A stretch of 64,000 nucleotides of DNA from Clostridia bacterium. GTDB lineage: Bacteria > Bacillota > Clostridia > Lachnospirales > Lachnospiraceae. The notes below the pieces were generated by a model. The model made no database searches. It was given only the letters and a program-made list of their open reading frames with translations, and was not told where the DNA came from. The stretch's first letter is position 1. Every line of letters starts with the position of its first letter. A program made the position numbers and the translations under genes. Below, piece by piece: positions 6,267 to 16,300 of this stretch. The stretch is from NCBI GenBank assembly GCA_910575245.1, contig CAJTEN010000001.1, forward strand, positions 124,001 to 188,000, in the 5' to 3' direction.

Positions 6267-6336
6267 TATATCGTAAATTATACTTTGGTAAATCGTTGCA
6301 ATTTAATCATTTACATCGTATAATTACTACGATAAA
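6267..6336. promoter_or_regulatory. Promoter/operator of XRE paralogue 2
   Basis: Repeats the layout of 5835-5912: complement TATAAT, then AATCGTT, AATCATTT, ATCGTATAATT and ACGAT. It lies between two divergent genes (minus-strand XRE, plus-strand anchored protein at 6403), so an XRE protein here could control both. Confidence 0.5.
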
Positions 6337-6402
6337 CACAACTATATAAATGTAGTGATCATTGTGATTTAACTGTCAGCTTATAAGAGGAGGCTATAAT
6401 TT

Positions 6403-6903
6403 ATGCTGAAAAAGAAAATGATAGGGATTTTGGCCTGTATGATAGTGATTTGCATGGCTGTAGCAGGGATACTGGTGTATAGGAATTCAGATAAAAAAAC
6501 CACACTCGAAGAAGATATTCTAAAAATGGAAGAGGCGTTAGGTGATAAATATAAAAAGCAGTCGGAAACTACACTTGCAGCCACGCTCACATACGCAAAT
6601 GAGGATAACGATACTAAAATCTATTACCATATATTAAAAACGGATTATTATGAGCAGGATGCTTCTGAAATAACTGGACTGAATACAACTGCTTTTGGTG
6701 TTTTATTTGCAGTCGATTTCATGGACAGCTGTGAAGAAATGATGATTCAGGAATGGCCTGCATCTCTCTATAAGAGCGGAGAAACGGCATACCTTTGCTG
6801 GACCTGTTCTCCTGAAGTGAGTTATGTCCTGGAATATAAGCCTGCAGAAATCCAGGATTCAGAGATTATCAAGATGGCCGAAAGTGCAAAGGAGGCAAAT
6901 TAA
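6403..6903 (+). CDS. Hypothetical membrane-anchored protein
   Basis: 166 residues. KKK at the N-terminus, one hydrophobic segment (about 7-26), then an extracytoplasmic domain of about 140 residues with two cysteines. No lipobox is clear, so it is probably a signal-anchored protein. I do not recognise a family. GAGGAGG precedes the ATG by 9 nt. It is transcribed away from the XRE genes and ends against the transfer operon, sharing a strong hairpin terminator with it. It is the last gene of the cargo block. Confidence 0.7.
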   Translation: MLKKKMIGILACMIVICMAVAGILVYRNSDKKTTLEEDILKMEEALGDKYKKQSETTLAATLTYANEDNDTKIYYHILKTDYYEQDASEITGLNTTAFGVLFAVDFMDSCEEMMIQEWPASLYKSGETAYLCWTCSPEVSYVLEYKPAEIQDSEIIKMAESAKEAN

Positions 6904-6950
6904 CAGAGACAGTCAGTGTCATTATATTGGAAATATAAAACCGGCAGGAT

Positions 6951-6983
6951 ATGGAGCTGCAGTATTCAAAACTGCAGCTCCAT
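6951..6983. terminator. Bidirectional terminator at the end of the right transfer operon
   Basis: ATGGAGCTGCAGT pairs perfectly with ACTGCAGCTCCAT over a 7-nt loop: a 13-bp stem. It is followed by GTTTTG on the plus strand. It lies between two convergent genes (ends at 6903 and 7011). Confidence 0.75.
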
Positions 6984-7010
6984 GTTTTGTATGTCATATT
7001 TACAGAACTA

Positions 7011-8612
7011 TTACAGATTCTGCCGGATGATCCGTGTAATGATTCCCACAGCCACACCCCGTTCTTCATCCAGCCGTGTCACGGCAAAGCTCACATCATC
7101 CTTCTTGCCGGGAGTCCGGTAGTCATAGCAGGAGTGGGCCACGGCATTGACGCCGTTAGACAGCCGGATATAGACCACACCTTTATGTACGTCTGTGACC
7201 TTGCCGGCATACTTGCTCTGGATGCGGCATTTTTTCAGGTTGTCGTGGCTGGTGTTCTGGGATACGCTCTTGATATCAGCTTTGATCCCCATATCCTCCA
7301 GGCTGTCACGGCGCACACTCAGGATGCGTACAAGTACCTGGTCGCCCACAGAAAAACGCTCATGAGCATCCCCGATCCACTCCCAGGCAAGGTCACGGGC
7401 CATGATGGAGCATTCCACTCCGAAAACTTCCACCCGGATGACTTTCTCTGCCACAGCGATCACACGGGCCTGGGCGATACGTCCTTCATAGATCCGGTAC
7501 ATCCCTGCAGCATCCGTATCCAGATAGAAGATCTGCCGTTTCCGGAGCATGGCTTCTTTCCGGCTTGCCACCACGCTGCGGGATTTGGAATCAATACCTT
7601 TTACGATAAAGTCGATCTCTGCCCCCAGCATGTTGCCGAGGATCTTGTTCTGGCGCAGCATCAGCTCCGTATATTCCTGTCCGGAGGGGCTGCGGCCGAT
7701 ATTGATCATCATCTCCTTTAAAGGGATTACGATCCGGAATCCTTTATAGTCTACAATCGTGATGGTCTTGCCATTGTCCGTCTGCTCGATTCCGCCAAGC
7801 TGCCCGGTAAGGATACGTCTGGTACGGTAGGCGTTGTGGATCTCATGCCAGATGACATCCTCGCGGGATTCCTCAGTCTCTACTTCTCCCCGAACTTCCA
7901 GTGTCAGCACAGGGGCATCTTCTTTTCTGCTTCTGGCGGCAGTACGCCGGGAAGAAGCGGCAGCAGGAACTGTATTTTCTGAGTCAGTTGTGCCAGTGGG
8001 TAAAATCGTTCTTTCCGATCCTGTTTCAGCAAAAGACACATTTTCCTGAAGAATGTTTTCTTCTACTTCATCTGTGGCATGGTCTGTCGGCTCGTCTGTA
8101 CCGGGAACAGCGGCGGTATCTGGGGAATCCGGCACACCATCAGAAACTGCTTCCGGTGTCTCCGGTATTCCTGTTTCGGTTTCCTTTGTTTCCCCGCTAT
8201 TTCCTGCAGAAGTTTTCTCTTTCTTACTGCGTGTGGTGCGTCTGGTCTTTGCAGCAGGGGCATCTGTTTCAGGAGACGCTGCAGATTCCGGCTGTGCTTC
8301 GCCAGAACTGCTGGCATCATGGGCGGCATCACGCTCCGTACCGAAGCCGTTCAGATCCTCCGATGCTTCTCCGAACATTTCCTCTTCTGTAAGCTCCGGG
8401 AGCATTTCGTCCTCAACATCCGGCTCTGCAGGCAGCTCCTGATCCATGCTGCCCAACAGTTCATTTAAGTCCATGCCATCCCCAGCCGCTTCAGGCAGTG
8501 TGCCGTGTCCTTCACCGGGAATAGCACCATCCTTTATGCCGGTTCCGTCCAAGAGAGTGTTTTCTTCCATAGTAGGATTTTCCAGTTCCATAAGTTCTTT
8601 TTTTCTTGCCAT
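7011..8612 (-). CDS. ICE protein with S1-like RNA-binding domains
   Basis: 533 residues. The first half (about 1-235) is acidic, low-complexity sequence rich in E, T, A and P, with a basic patch (RRTTRSKKEK). The second half is folded: about 250-330 is a conserved region, then two S1/OB-like repeats, EGRIAQARVIAVAEKVIRVE (about 380-440) and YAGKVTDVHKGVVYIRLSNG (about 465-525). Proteins of this kind occur in Clostridia ICEs as S1 RNA-binding proteins of unknown role; binding of nucleic acid during transfer is inference. GGAGG lies 7 nt before the ATG. It is the last gene of the right transfer unit. Confidence 0.75.
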   Translation of the reverse strand: MARKKELMELENPTMEENTLLDGTGIKDGAIPGEGHGTLPEAAGDGMDLNELLGSMDQELPAEPDVEDEMLPELTEEEMFGEASEDLNGFGTERDAAHDASSSGEAQPESAASPETDAPAAKTRRTTRSKKEKTSAGNSGETKETETGIPETPEAVSDGVPDSPDTAAVPGTDEPTDHATDEVEENILQENVSFAETGSERTILPTGTTDSENTVPAAASSRRTAARSRKEDAPVLTLEVRGEVETEESREDVIWHEIHNAYRTRRILTGQLGGIEQTDNGKTITIVDYKGFRIVIPLKEMMINIGRSPSGQEYTELMLRQNKILGNMLGAEIDFIVKGIDSKSRSVVASRKEAMLRKRQIFYLDTDAAGMYRIYEGRIAQARVIAVAEKVIRVEVFGVECSIMARDLAWEWIGDAHERFSVGDQVLVRILSVRRDSLEDMGIKADIKSVSQNTSHDNLKKCRIQSKYAGKVTDVHKGVVYIRLSNGVNAVAHSCYDYRTPGKKDDVSFAVTRLDEERGVAVGIITRIIRQNL

Positions 8613-8682
8613 ATGTTTACCTCCATTGTGTTGTTATTCTATAGCACAACCCGGAAATGGGCCGTTCCATAGCATTCTTGTT

Positions 8683-10704
8683 TCAGGACATGATGGAATC
8701 TTTGTCCGTGGATACGATCCCGGCAGGTGTGCCGGAAGATGCAGCAGGGACAGCTTTCCCAGGATCAGCTGCTGCCGTTTTTTGGGGTTTCTGCTGTGCG
8801 CCGGCTGCCGATGGTTTTGCGGTTCCCTTTGCGGCGGGTTCCGTCCCTGTCTTTTGGGCAGGTTTGGAAGCTGCTTTTCCTGCCTGCTTTGTAACTGTTT
8901 TTTGGGGAGCAGGCTTTACCACAGGTTCCGCTGCAGCAGCCGTTTCCATTTCCAGCCGCCTCCATTCCGGGATATGAGCGGATGCCTTGCAGGAGCGCAG
9001 CAGGGGATATTCCGGATGTTTGGAATAATCCATCTTATCCACCTTTAAGGTCTTCTTTCCGCGGATGATGACCAGAGCTTCATCAATGGGCAGGCGCAGC
9101 ACTTCATCCGGCGTCAGCACAGGCCGCTTTCCCACACCGCTGGTCTCCCGGTACTCCGGCGTGTAGTTGGAGATCCGCCAGGTTCCTAACTGCTTGGACT
9201 TGCTGGAGACTGCCACGCTTGCCAGTCCGGTACGGGAGGAGACAAATTCCGCAGTCAGGGGGTCAGTGCATCCCAGAAAGAGCTGGACATCACAATTCCC
9301 TAAGATCTCCTGCCAGAGGTTCAGCGGATACCGGTTCTGCAGTCCCGCAAGGTTCTGGAACACACAGGACATGGAGATGTTCCGGGAGCGGATCACGCTC
9401 AGGCGCCGGGAGAGGTCGGGGATAGTGCCGCAGGCAGTCAGCTCCTCCCCTAATACATGGACGGGCACAGGAAGCCTTCCGCCCTCACAGTTTTTATCCG
9501 CATACCGCACCAGCTTGATGAACACAAAGGACAAAAACAGGGATGCCAGAAAATCAAAGGTGCTGTCCTGGTCGCTGGTCACAAGGAAATAGGCACAGGG
9601 TTTCTGCCCCAGCAGTTCCAGGTCGATTTCATCCCTTGCCGTGATCTTTTTGATCAGTTCCGACTGGAATACCTGCAGGCGGCTCCCCAGCCCGATGATA
9701 ACACCGCTCCGCACAGAATCGGATGCCTGCTTGAAAAGGCTGTAAGGGGCTTTTGCCGGATGGTTGATGGGCAGGACTTCAAACAGGCTGTTCAGTGCTG
9801 TTTCGGAATTGAGGGTAATGAGCTGATAAACCTGGCCCATGTTCCGGTTCTCCGGCGGGTAGCCCTTATCCACATACAGCACCAGTGCTTTTAACAGGTT
9901 CATTTCTGCGGAATCCCAGAAATGGTCTCCCTTGCCGCCGCCAGTGGTATTCTTGATAATGACATCCACAAAGAGCTGTGCCATCAGTTCCTGTCCTTCC
10001 ACTTCCGAAAGACAGTTCCAGGAATCCGAGTTTTCGGGATTGACCAGATTGAACACACGGACGGTATAGCCTTTGTCACGCAGGTATTCGCTGGACTTTT
10101 CGTATAACTCCGATTTGGGATCGCAGATCACCAGGGATTCCCCTCGGGATACACCCTGCAGGATGCGGTTCATACAGAAGGAACGGGTCTTCATGGAGCC
10201 GCTGGCACCATAGACTGCCAGGTTGCTGTTGAGCCGTGTCTTCTCCGGCACGCAGACCGCCTTCCGGTCCAGCATGCCCAGCACGATCCCCTGATAACGG
10301 TGCAGGTCTGCTACCAGCTCCAGGACGCCGGACATTTCTTTCCGGCTCATCCATCCGGATGTGCCGTAGGTGCCTTTGGCAGAATAGGTGAAATTCCGGT
10401 CTTCGTCATATTCTCCGGTATCGCTGTATCCGATCCGCATGACCAGGAGCAGAAGTACCGCAAGAAGTCCGATGCAGATAAATATCCCGTAAATTCCGTA
10501 TGGCGGATGCACTGCTGCACGGAGGCAGACGGACAGGCCGGGGGAAGCGGGCAGGGGGGAAGTGCCGTCCCCCGGATAGCCGCCGCCCTGCTTCCAGAGG
10601 GCATAGTTGCCGATGAACTGCCCCAGGTAGCCGCCCGCATACAGGATGGCAAGGATGGCTATGGGAGCCGTGATCAGCCCTTTCAGTAATTTTTTCTTGT
10701 CTAT
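8683..10704 (-). CDS. virD4: VirD4-family coupling protein (apparent ATA start)
   Basis: 673 residues if begun at ATA (10704). This is the type IV coupling ATPase that brings the relaxase-DNA complex to the channel. Two N-terminal transmembrane helices (about 8-30 and 70-90), Walker A GASGSMKTRS near residue 163, the Walker B/motif region VHVLGEELTACG, and a 110-residue Ala/Pro/Lys-rich tail are visible. Start: an ideal GGAGG stands 8 nt before ATA, which overlaps the previous gene's TAG stop as ATAG. The only later start, GTG at 10512, has no ribosome site and would remove the first helix. A change of one base (ATG to ATA) would also create the upstream stop. Confidence 0.88.
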   Translation of the reverse strand: MDKKKLLKGLITAPIAILAILYAGGYLGQFIGNYALWKQGGGYPGDGTSPLPASPGLSVCLRAAVHPPYGIYGIFICIGLLAVLLLLVMRIGYSDTGEYDEDRNFTYSAKGTYGTSGWMSRKEMSGVLELVADLHRYQGIVLGMLDRKAVCVPEKTRLNSNLAVYGASGSMKTRSFCMNRILQGVSRGESLVICDPKSELYEKSSEYLRDKGYTVRVFNLVNPENSDSWNCLSEVEGQELMAQLFVDVIIKNTTGGGKGDHFWDSAEMNLLKALVLYVDKGYPPENRNMGQVYQLITLNSETALNSLFEVLPINHPAKAPYSLFKQASDSVRSGVIIGLGSRLQVFQSELIKKITARDEIDLELLGQKPCAYFLVTSDQDSTFDFLASLFLSFVFIKLVRYADKNCEGGRLPVPVHVLGEELTACGTIPDLSRRLSVIRSRNISMSCVFQNLAGLQNRYPLNLWQEILGNCDVQLFLGCTDPLTAEFVSSRTGLASVAVSSKSKQLGTWRISNYTPEYRETSGVGKRPVLTPDEVLRLPIDEALVIIRGKKTLKVDKMDYSKHPEYPLLRSCKASAHIPEWRRLEMETAAAAEPVVKPAPQKTVTKQAGKAASKPAQKTGTEPAAKGTAKPSAAGAQQKPQKTAAADPGKAVPAASSGTPAGIVSTDKDSIMS

Positions 10705-11822
10705 GGGAAAAACCTCCTTTCAAATTTTGCAAAGCTGATGGTGGAAAACTCTGCCTGTCCGCCGCAGGAGCGGTGGAGAACTTCCTTCTGGAAGTCAAAG
10801 CAGATAAGGGTTCCTGTCCGTTCCTGCAGCTGGAGCGCCGTATGGAAACGGTTGATGCGGGGGATATCCAGAAAATAGCCGAACAGGACCGGATTTCCGT
10901 TCCCGTCCAGGGCGTCATGCTCTATGGGAAGTCCCGCATCCTTTGGGTAAAGGCCCTGCATCAGCATGTGGTCAAGTTCCGATATTTTTACCGGGTCGCA
11001 TAGGAGCCTTAGCAGCGTATCCCCGTAATGGTCATTGGTCAGGTAGTAAAAATGCGCATAGTTCCCGTCCAGAAGGAAGAAACAGCGGGAACCGGTGTCA
11101 GCGCCGGAAAGGATCTGGTAGAAATGTTCCAGGCCGTTCCCAAGGAGCAGGCCGGAAATTTCGGTCCGGGCATACTGAGCAGGCAGCCTTTCGCAGCACA
11201 GCAGGAGCTTTAAAAATACCTGTACCTTTATTTCCGCCCGGTAGTCCCATTTCATGGTATAGGAATCTCCGTTATAAGCGGTAAAGATCCCGGATGGCGC
11301 AAGGAGTGCGCCGGCCATGCGTGAGCCCCTGATTTTTACGGCTTCAACGCCGATTTCCTTAATCTCACGGGAACTGTAAAAAGCTGGGATGTCCAGGCTT
11401 TGGACAGGGGAGCCTCTGGAGGAGAAAACTTCAGGCTTCTCATCCCGGAAGATCCGGACTCCCGCATTCTGCATGGTGACGAAAATTTCAGCCACACGGT
11501 GCAGGCGCAGGCGGCGGGAAAATTCGCTCTTTAATTTATGTGTTTCCCCGTTCCCTGTAAGGAAGAATGAAAACCGTTCCGGATTTTCCGCCAGCAGGAA
11601 ACTCTTTGCCCTGCGGCCCAGGCGGTATCCCCGCAGTTTATCCCGGTAATAAGTACGCAGGAGCCCCTCTTTCTTCAGGAAGGTGATGACGGACTCCTTG
11701 TAACTGGTACTGCAGGGAAGGCGTATGAGCAGGGGGACGGGGAATTCGCCGCATATAGCGGTCAGTTCGAGCAGATGGTAGCTGATGGTGTCTTCCCGCG
11801 GGAAGCTGTTTTTGTCATGCAA
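10701..11822 (-). CDS. Winged-helix ICE protein of unknown function
   Basis: 373 residues. Residues 12-75 look like a winged helix (YHLLELTAICGEFPVPLLIR, then a wing with YYRDKLRGYRLGRRAK). The rest is a mixed domain with a hydrophobic core and the stretch FFLLDGNYAHFYYLTNDHYG. The plan recalls replication-relaxation type proteins of mobile elements, but I cannot confirm that. AGGAGGTG lies 8 nt before the ATG. Its stop overlaps the VirD4 start, so VirD4 translation is likely coupled to it. Confidence 0.65.
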   Translation of the reverse strand: MHDKNSFPREDTISYHLLELTAICGEFPVPLLIRLPCSTSYKESVITFLKKEGLLRTYYRDKLRGYRLGRRAKSFLLAENPERFSFFLTGNGETHKLKSEFSRRLRLHRVAEIFVTMQNAGVRIFRDEKPEVFSSRGSPVQSLDIPAFYSSREIKEIGVEAVKIRGSRMAGALLAPSGIFTAYNGDSYTMKWDYRAEIKVQVFLKLLLCCERLPAQYARTEISGLLLGNGLEHFYQILSGADTGSRCFFLLDGNYAHFYYLTNDHYGDTLLRLLCDPVKISELDHMLMQGLYPKDAGLPIEHDALDGNGNPVLFGYFLDIPRINRFHTALQLQERTGTLICFDFQKEVLHRSCGGQAEFSTISFAKFERRFFP

Positions 11823-11862
11823 AAGATCACCTCCTTATGACCGGCACAGGGCCGGCATTTCC

Positions 11863-11881
11863 CCGGTTTTTTACCGGGGTG
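11863..11881 (-). other. Hairpin in the gap before the winged-helix gene
   Basis: CCCCGGT and ACCGGGG pair across a short T-rich loop. The 164-bp gap (11823-11986) is rich in CCGG-containing inverted repeats; I see no gene in it. Confidence 0.45.
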
Positions 11882-11986
11882 GCTGAAAACTTCGGTAGAT
11901 TCCGGGCCGAAGCCAGGCCGGAAAAAGCCGTTTTTTCCGTTTTTTCTCCGGTTCCCGGCATATAGGTCAAAAAATTCCGGAAATGG

Positions 11987-12649
11987 TCAAAAATCCGATA
12001 TGGATTTTAAGTCTTTTTCCCGTCTGGAAAGCCATCCGGCAAAGCGGTTTTTTTCCATGATGTAGATACGGGTGCCGTCCTGATCTCCAAGCTCCGTAGT
12101 ATTGTAGGCATCACACAAGAGTCCGCTGTCGTCTGCCATCACATACAGGGCGATGGTGTCCAGGATCTGTTTCTGCTGCAGGTTGTCATAATCTAAAAGG
12201 CACCAGTCCGGCAGTTCATGGTCATATACATGGGAGATACAGACCACACATTCCCGAAACCGGGGCAGGGTGTGCTCCTTTGTGTACTGCCCCAGAACGG
12301 CGTGGAGCGGGTCGATCAGGAACAGGCTGCTCTGGCGTGCCTTCTTTTTGGGAAGAAGGCGGGGCATGATTACCTCCAGGATGCCGTTTTCAAAACGGAC
12401 TTCTATGCCGTGAACTTCTCCGGCTTTTACCAGATATTCTGTCTTGGGAACAGAGGTGGAGGCATAGAGGAGGCTCCTGAGCTGACAGGCGATCCCTTCG
12501 GCCCGCAGGGCGGCTTCGGTTGACATGGTTTCATAGTTTTCCGGATAACGCTGGATATCCAAAGAATCCATGGCGCAGATGTTATTGTTCAGCCGTGAAA
12601 GGCTGTTCTGGATATCTGCGATCCGGCGTGAGATGATTTTTCGGTCCAC
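11987..12649 (-). CDS. DUF6100-like ICE protein
   Basis: 220 residues, soluble. The N-terminus is helical (IADIQNSLSRLNNNICAMDS), followed by a mixed domain with EYLVKAGEVHGIEVRFENGIL and PLHAVLGQYTKEH. I recall this family from Clostridia ICEs as DUF6100; function unknown and the name is from memory. It lies between the DUF5697-like gene and the winged-helix gene, in the same operon and direction. Confidence 0.65.
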   Translation of the reverse strand: MDRKIISRRIADIQNSLSRLNNNICAMDSLDIQRYPENYETMSTEAALRAEGIACQLRSLLYASTSVPKTEYLVKAGEVHGIEVRFENGILEVIMPRLLPKKKARQSSLFLIDPLHAVLGQYTKEHTLPRFRECVVCISHVYDHELPDWCLLDYDNLQQKQILDTIALYVMADDSGLLCDAYNTTELGDQDGTRIYIMEKNRFAGWLSRREKDLKSISDF

Positions 12650-12716
12650 TCACATCCCTCCTTTGGTTGTTGTGGCATGAGCGCCCTGTATCATCACAAT
12701 CAGGGCAGTTTTTGTT

Positions 12717-13253
12717 TCAGGTTGATTTTTTGTAGTAGCTTACGTTTCCGGCAGCATCCACCGTACAGAATCCGGTAATTCCCGGAAATTCCAGCAGGGG
12801 AATCTGTTCTGGGCTGTCCACCAGTACGATACGGCGGCTCCCGCTGTCACGGCTCTGCCGCAGGGCATGGGTGACAAGGGCTTCCTGTCCGGAAGCGACA
12901 TGGATGATCTCGTACAGCTCGCCGTCAGAGAAAAAAGCGATCTTCACGGGGAACTCACTGGATGAGTGGTATTCAGTTCTGTCAATAAAGTCAAGCAGAA
13001 CCCATACCGCCTGTACCATGCCCGAATCTGTTTCCATACGGTCATTTCCGTAGGGGAAATATCCCCCCGTGTCTGCCTGCCGGGTGCGTCCCTGTCTGGA
13101 TAAATAGGAGAGCAGGTTTTTTGTGACATCCTCCTTATCCGGGTAGAACCGGCATAACTGTTTTTCTGAAAGCCCCGGATACATGGATATGATCCGGAGC
13201 AGCTCTGCAGCCTCCCGGCCGTACAGGTCTGCCCTTGTCTTCACTGGCGCCAC
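12717..13253 (-). CDS. DUF5697-like ICE protein
   Basis: 178 residues, soluble. It begins with a winged-helix-like segment (RADLYGREAAELLRIISMYP then EKQLCRFYPDKEDVTKNLLSYLSRQG), followed by an alpha/beta half containing AFFSDGELYEIIHVASGQE. I recall it as DUF5697, common in ICE operons after VirB4; function unknown. It may bind DNA. The gap downstream (12650-12716) has a small hairpin, GCCCTG with CAGGGC. Confidence 0.65.
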   Translation of the reverse strand: MAPVKTRADLYGREAAELLRIISMYPGLSEKQLCRFYPDKEDVTKNLLSYLSRQGRTRQADTGGYFPYGNDRMETDSGMVQAVWVLLDFIDRTEYHSSSEFPVKIAFFSDGELYEIIHVASGQEALVTHALRQSRDSGSRRIVLVDSPEQIPLLEFPGITGFCTVDAAGNVSYYKKST

Positions 13254-13277
13254 CTTCCTTTCTGGTTTTTTGTAAAT

Positions 13278-13336
13278 GCGTAATCTGTGCGTATAACGGA
13301 CGTAATAAAAATAAGATTGCGTAATCCGTGCGTATA
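13278..13336. repeat. 18-bp direct repeat between virB4 and the DUF5697-like gene
   Basis: GCGTAATCTGTGCGTATA at 13278-13295 recurs with one change at 13319-13336 (period 41 bp), followed by a partial third copy (GTGTAATCCCGTAT). Such iterated sites suit a DNA-binding protein or an origin-like sequence. They are in a 102-bp gap inside an operon. Confidence 0.6.
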
Positions 13337-13355
13337 CGGTGTGTAATCCCGTATG

Positions 13356-16300
13356 CTATCCGGCTTCGTTCTGCCGGCGTATCCGCTCCACGATGTCTTT
13401 CAGTTCCCTCCGGTCTGTGGTGATCAGGTCTTTTTCCACAGGGCTTGCCTTAAATTCCACCATGATGTTATTGTTGTTGGTGCTGATTAAGCCGTTGCCC
13501 CGTTCAAAGTGGGTGACTTCCATGATTTCCGCATCAGAGAGGTGGAGGGCGCTCTGCACACGCATGGCCTCGTCATCCTCCAGGTTCAGAATGATCTTTG
13601 TTTTGGAGTTGTTGATGATGCCTTTCCCAAACCGTCCTTCATCCAGATTGAAAAAGTCGTTTAAGTCCTGGCTGGCACAGACCGCAGAGCCGCCGTATCC
13701 GCGGATGGTCTTGAAGATCTCCAGAACAAAATCCCCGGCAAGGCGTGTGCCCGTGGCACCGGCACCGGACAGGAGCTGCCAGCATTCGTCAATAAAGATG
13801 GTCTTTTCCTCGGTACGGTCTTCCTTGGCACGGTCCCAGACGAAATCCAGTGCAACAAACATTCCTACAGTGAGCAGGTCTCCGGTCAGGGAAGAAATAT
13901 CCAGTACGGTATACTTATTGTCCAGGGACACGTTGGTATGCTGGTTGAAGGTGCTGGCGGAGCCGTTTACCAGGCGGTTTAAGATATTTGCCAGGCGTTT
14001 GGTGGCAGCCGATTTTTTTAATATTTCGTAAAGGTCTCCCAGCACCGGCATTTCACGGTATTGTTCCGGATTTTTGGGATCTGCCAGGGAAGCGTTGTCA
14101 TGGGTGATGCCCTTTTTGTTGTAGGTATGGATCAGGGCTTCGTCCAGAAGCTGGCGCTCCTCATGGTTCATATCCGGGATCAGCAGGCTGAAAAAGATAT
14201 GGAGCCGCTGGATCTTCTCTGCCAGTTCTGAGAGCTGGATGCCGGGACCATCCAGCAGTTCGTTCACAGTGCGGTCCACCTGCCGGATCTCCATTACATT
14301 GATACAATGGGGGCTTGCCGGTGAGACCTGGATAAATTCACCTCCCACGTTGGCGCAGGCCCGGTGGAATTCGTGCCCCTTTAACGGGGCAATGATAAAA
14401 ATGGGGATTCCCTTGCGCCGCATCCGCAGAGCCATAAGCTGCATGGTAAAGGTCTTGCCTGCACCGGAGGTTCCCAGGATTGCCATGTTTGCGTTTTTGT
14501 AGACGGCAGAATTGAAGATATCCACAATGATCAGGGAGCTGTTGTATTTATTCACTCCTAAAAGGATGCCGTTGTCATCACACATCTCATAGCTGGTGAA
14601 GGGGTAGCAGCTTGCAGCGCCCCCAGTCAGGAGATTGCGCTTGCTGCGTTCATACAGTCCTTTTTCCACAGATACAAGAGGCAGGGCAGTGAGGAATGCC
14701 TGTTCTTCCCGGAAGTGGCAGGAGGATACCCGCATGTCCTGGGAGAGCAGCAGCTTTTTCATCTCGCTGACCTTCCATTCCAGATCCTCTTCGCTGGGAG
14801 CCGTAATGGTGATCAACAGGTTCATAAAGTAAAAATCTTCATTGTTTGCCAGTCCTTCTTTCAGGAAATAGCCGCTCCGGATAGCGCTGTCGATATCATC
14901 AAAGTCCGTGTTGGTGTCGCTGGCATCCTTGATCCGGGAACGGTTGATGCGGAGCTGCTGGCCCACCTTCTGGATGATGCGCTCTTTTGGCTGGCGGGAG
15001 AGGAACATGTCCAGGTCGATCCCGTCCCCGGCATTGACCATCAGGCTGAGCCAGCCGGCCGGCACATGGGTTCTATAGCCGTCAGAGGGGATCAGCAGGT
15101 AAGCATAATAGAGTCCGTCAATGCAGATGTACCTTCCGTGGGTAAAGTCAATACTTGTTGGAGCGATAAATTCCCCGGCCGGGATATGGTCGATCTCCGC
15201 CTCCCTTCCGTCTGCCAGGTACTGTGCCACCACCTCTTTTGCCCGGACAGGGAGGGGTTTTGCGGCGCTCTCATTCCGGCACAGGAGATTATAAAGGACA
15301 TCTATGGTAAACTCGTCTTCGTTATCCGGCAGAACCACTTCATTCCCGCACTGGCGGAGATAATTGGATGCAGTATGGACGGCGGACTGCAAAGAGCCGA
15401 TGGCCTCCCCTTCCTCGTCCGTGCGCCTTGTGTTCCCCCAGGGTTCATATTCAAAGATCAGGAAGAACCGGCGTGTGACCGCTTCACGGGAACAGATCTG
15501 CTGGATGAACTGCAGGTAATCTTCCTGCATGAGCAGGCACTGTTCATTGGTTTCCTGCGCCATCTCCCGGCGTACTGTGTCCATGTGGCGTCCGATATCT
15601 GCCCGGCGGGTCAGTACCTTGAACTGGAGCTTTACGGGGCTTATCTTTAAATAAGAAACAAAGGAATAGATAATGCTCCTCTGTTCCCGGACACTTCGGA
15701 GCAGGAAGTTGATGGGGATCACCTCCACCACCTTGACATACCGGTGGTCTTTTGTGTAAATGATGCCGTTTTCTATCCTGCTGATGGGCAGGTAGTCTGC
15801 CACCGGATTTAAGTGGGTAAACTGGGGTTCCGGTGTATACAGCGGTTTTTTGGCAGAGTGGTTCTTTTTATGCGGGCTGTTTCTGTGAGCCGGTTTTCCC
15901 AATTTTCCAGAGGTCTTTTTTCCGGAATCCTTTTTTGAAGTCCTCTTATTTCCTTTGGAAGATTTTTTTGTCTGTGTTCCGGCCTGCTGCTTTGCCTGTG
16001 GCTGGCTGGGACGGAGTTTCTGTCGTATTTCATATCCTTTCACCTGGTCAAATTCTGCGGGAAAATCTTCTTCCCCTTTGCGTTTCCAGCCGGATATGCC
16101 GCTGATCCTGTCATTTTTACCGGAGGCTTTATTTCTGGTCTGTTTTTCATCCGGGGCAGCATACTCTGATGTCATGGTTTTCCCATGATGATTTTTTTTC
16201 TGCTGATGTTCTTTTCTGCCCTTTTTTGTGCCGGAGACTTTCTGCAGCGTTTCCTGGCCTTCGCCGCCTACGATACGGCGGTTCTTCATATATTTTAAGA

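Noticed and set aside
7901-9048. Plus-strand frames opposite the S1-domain and VirD4 genes
   Set aside because: Low-complexity Ser/Cys/Phe translations of the complement of acidic and Ala/Pro-rich coding regions.
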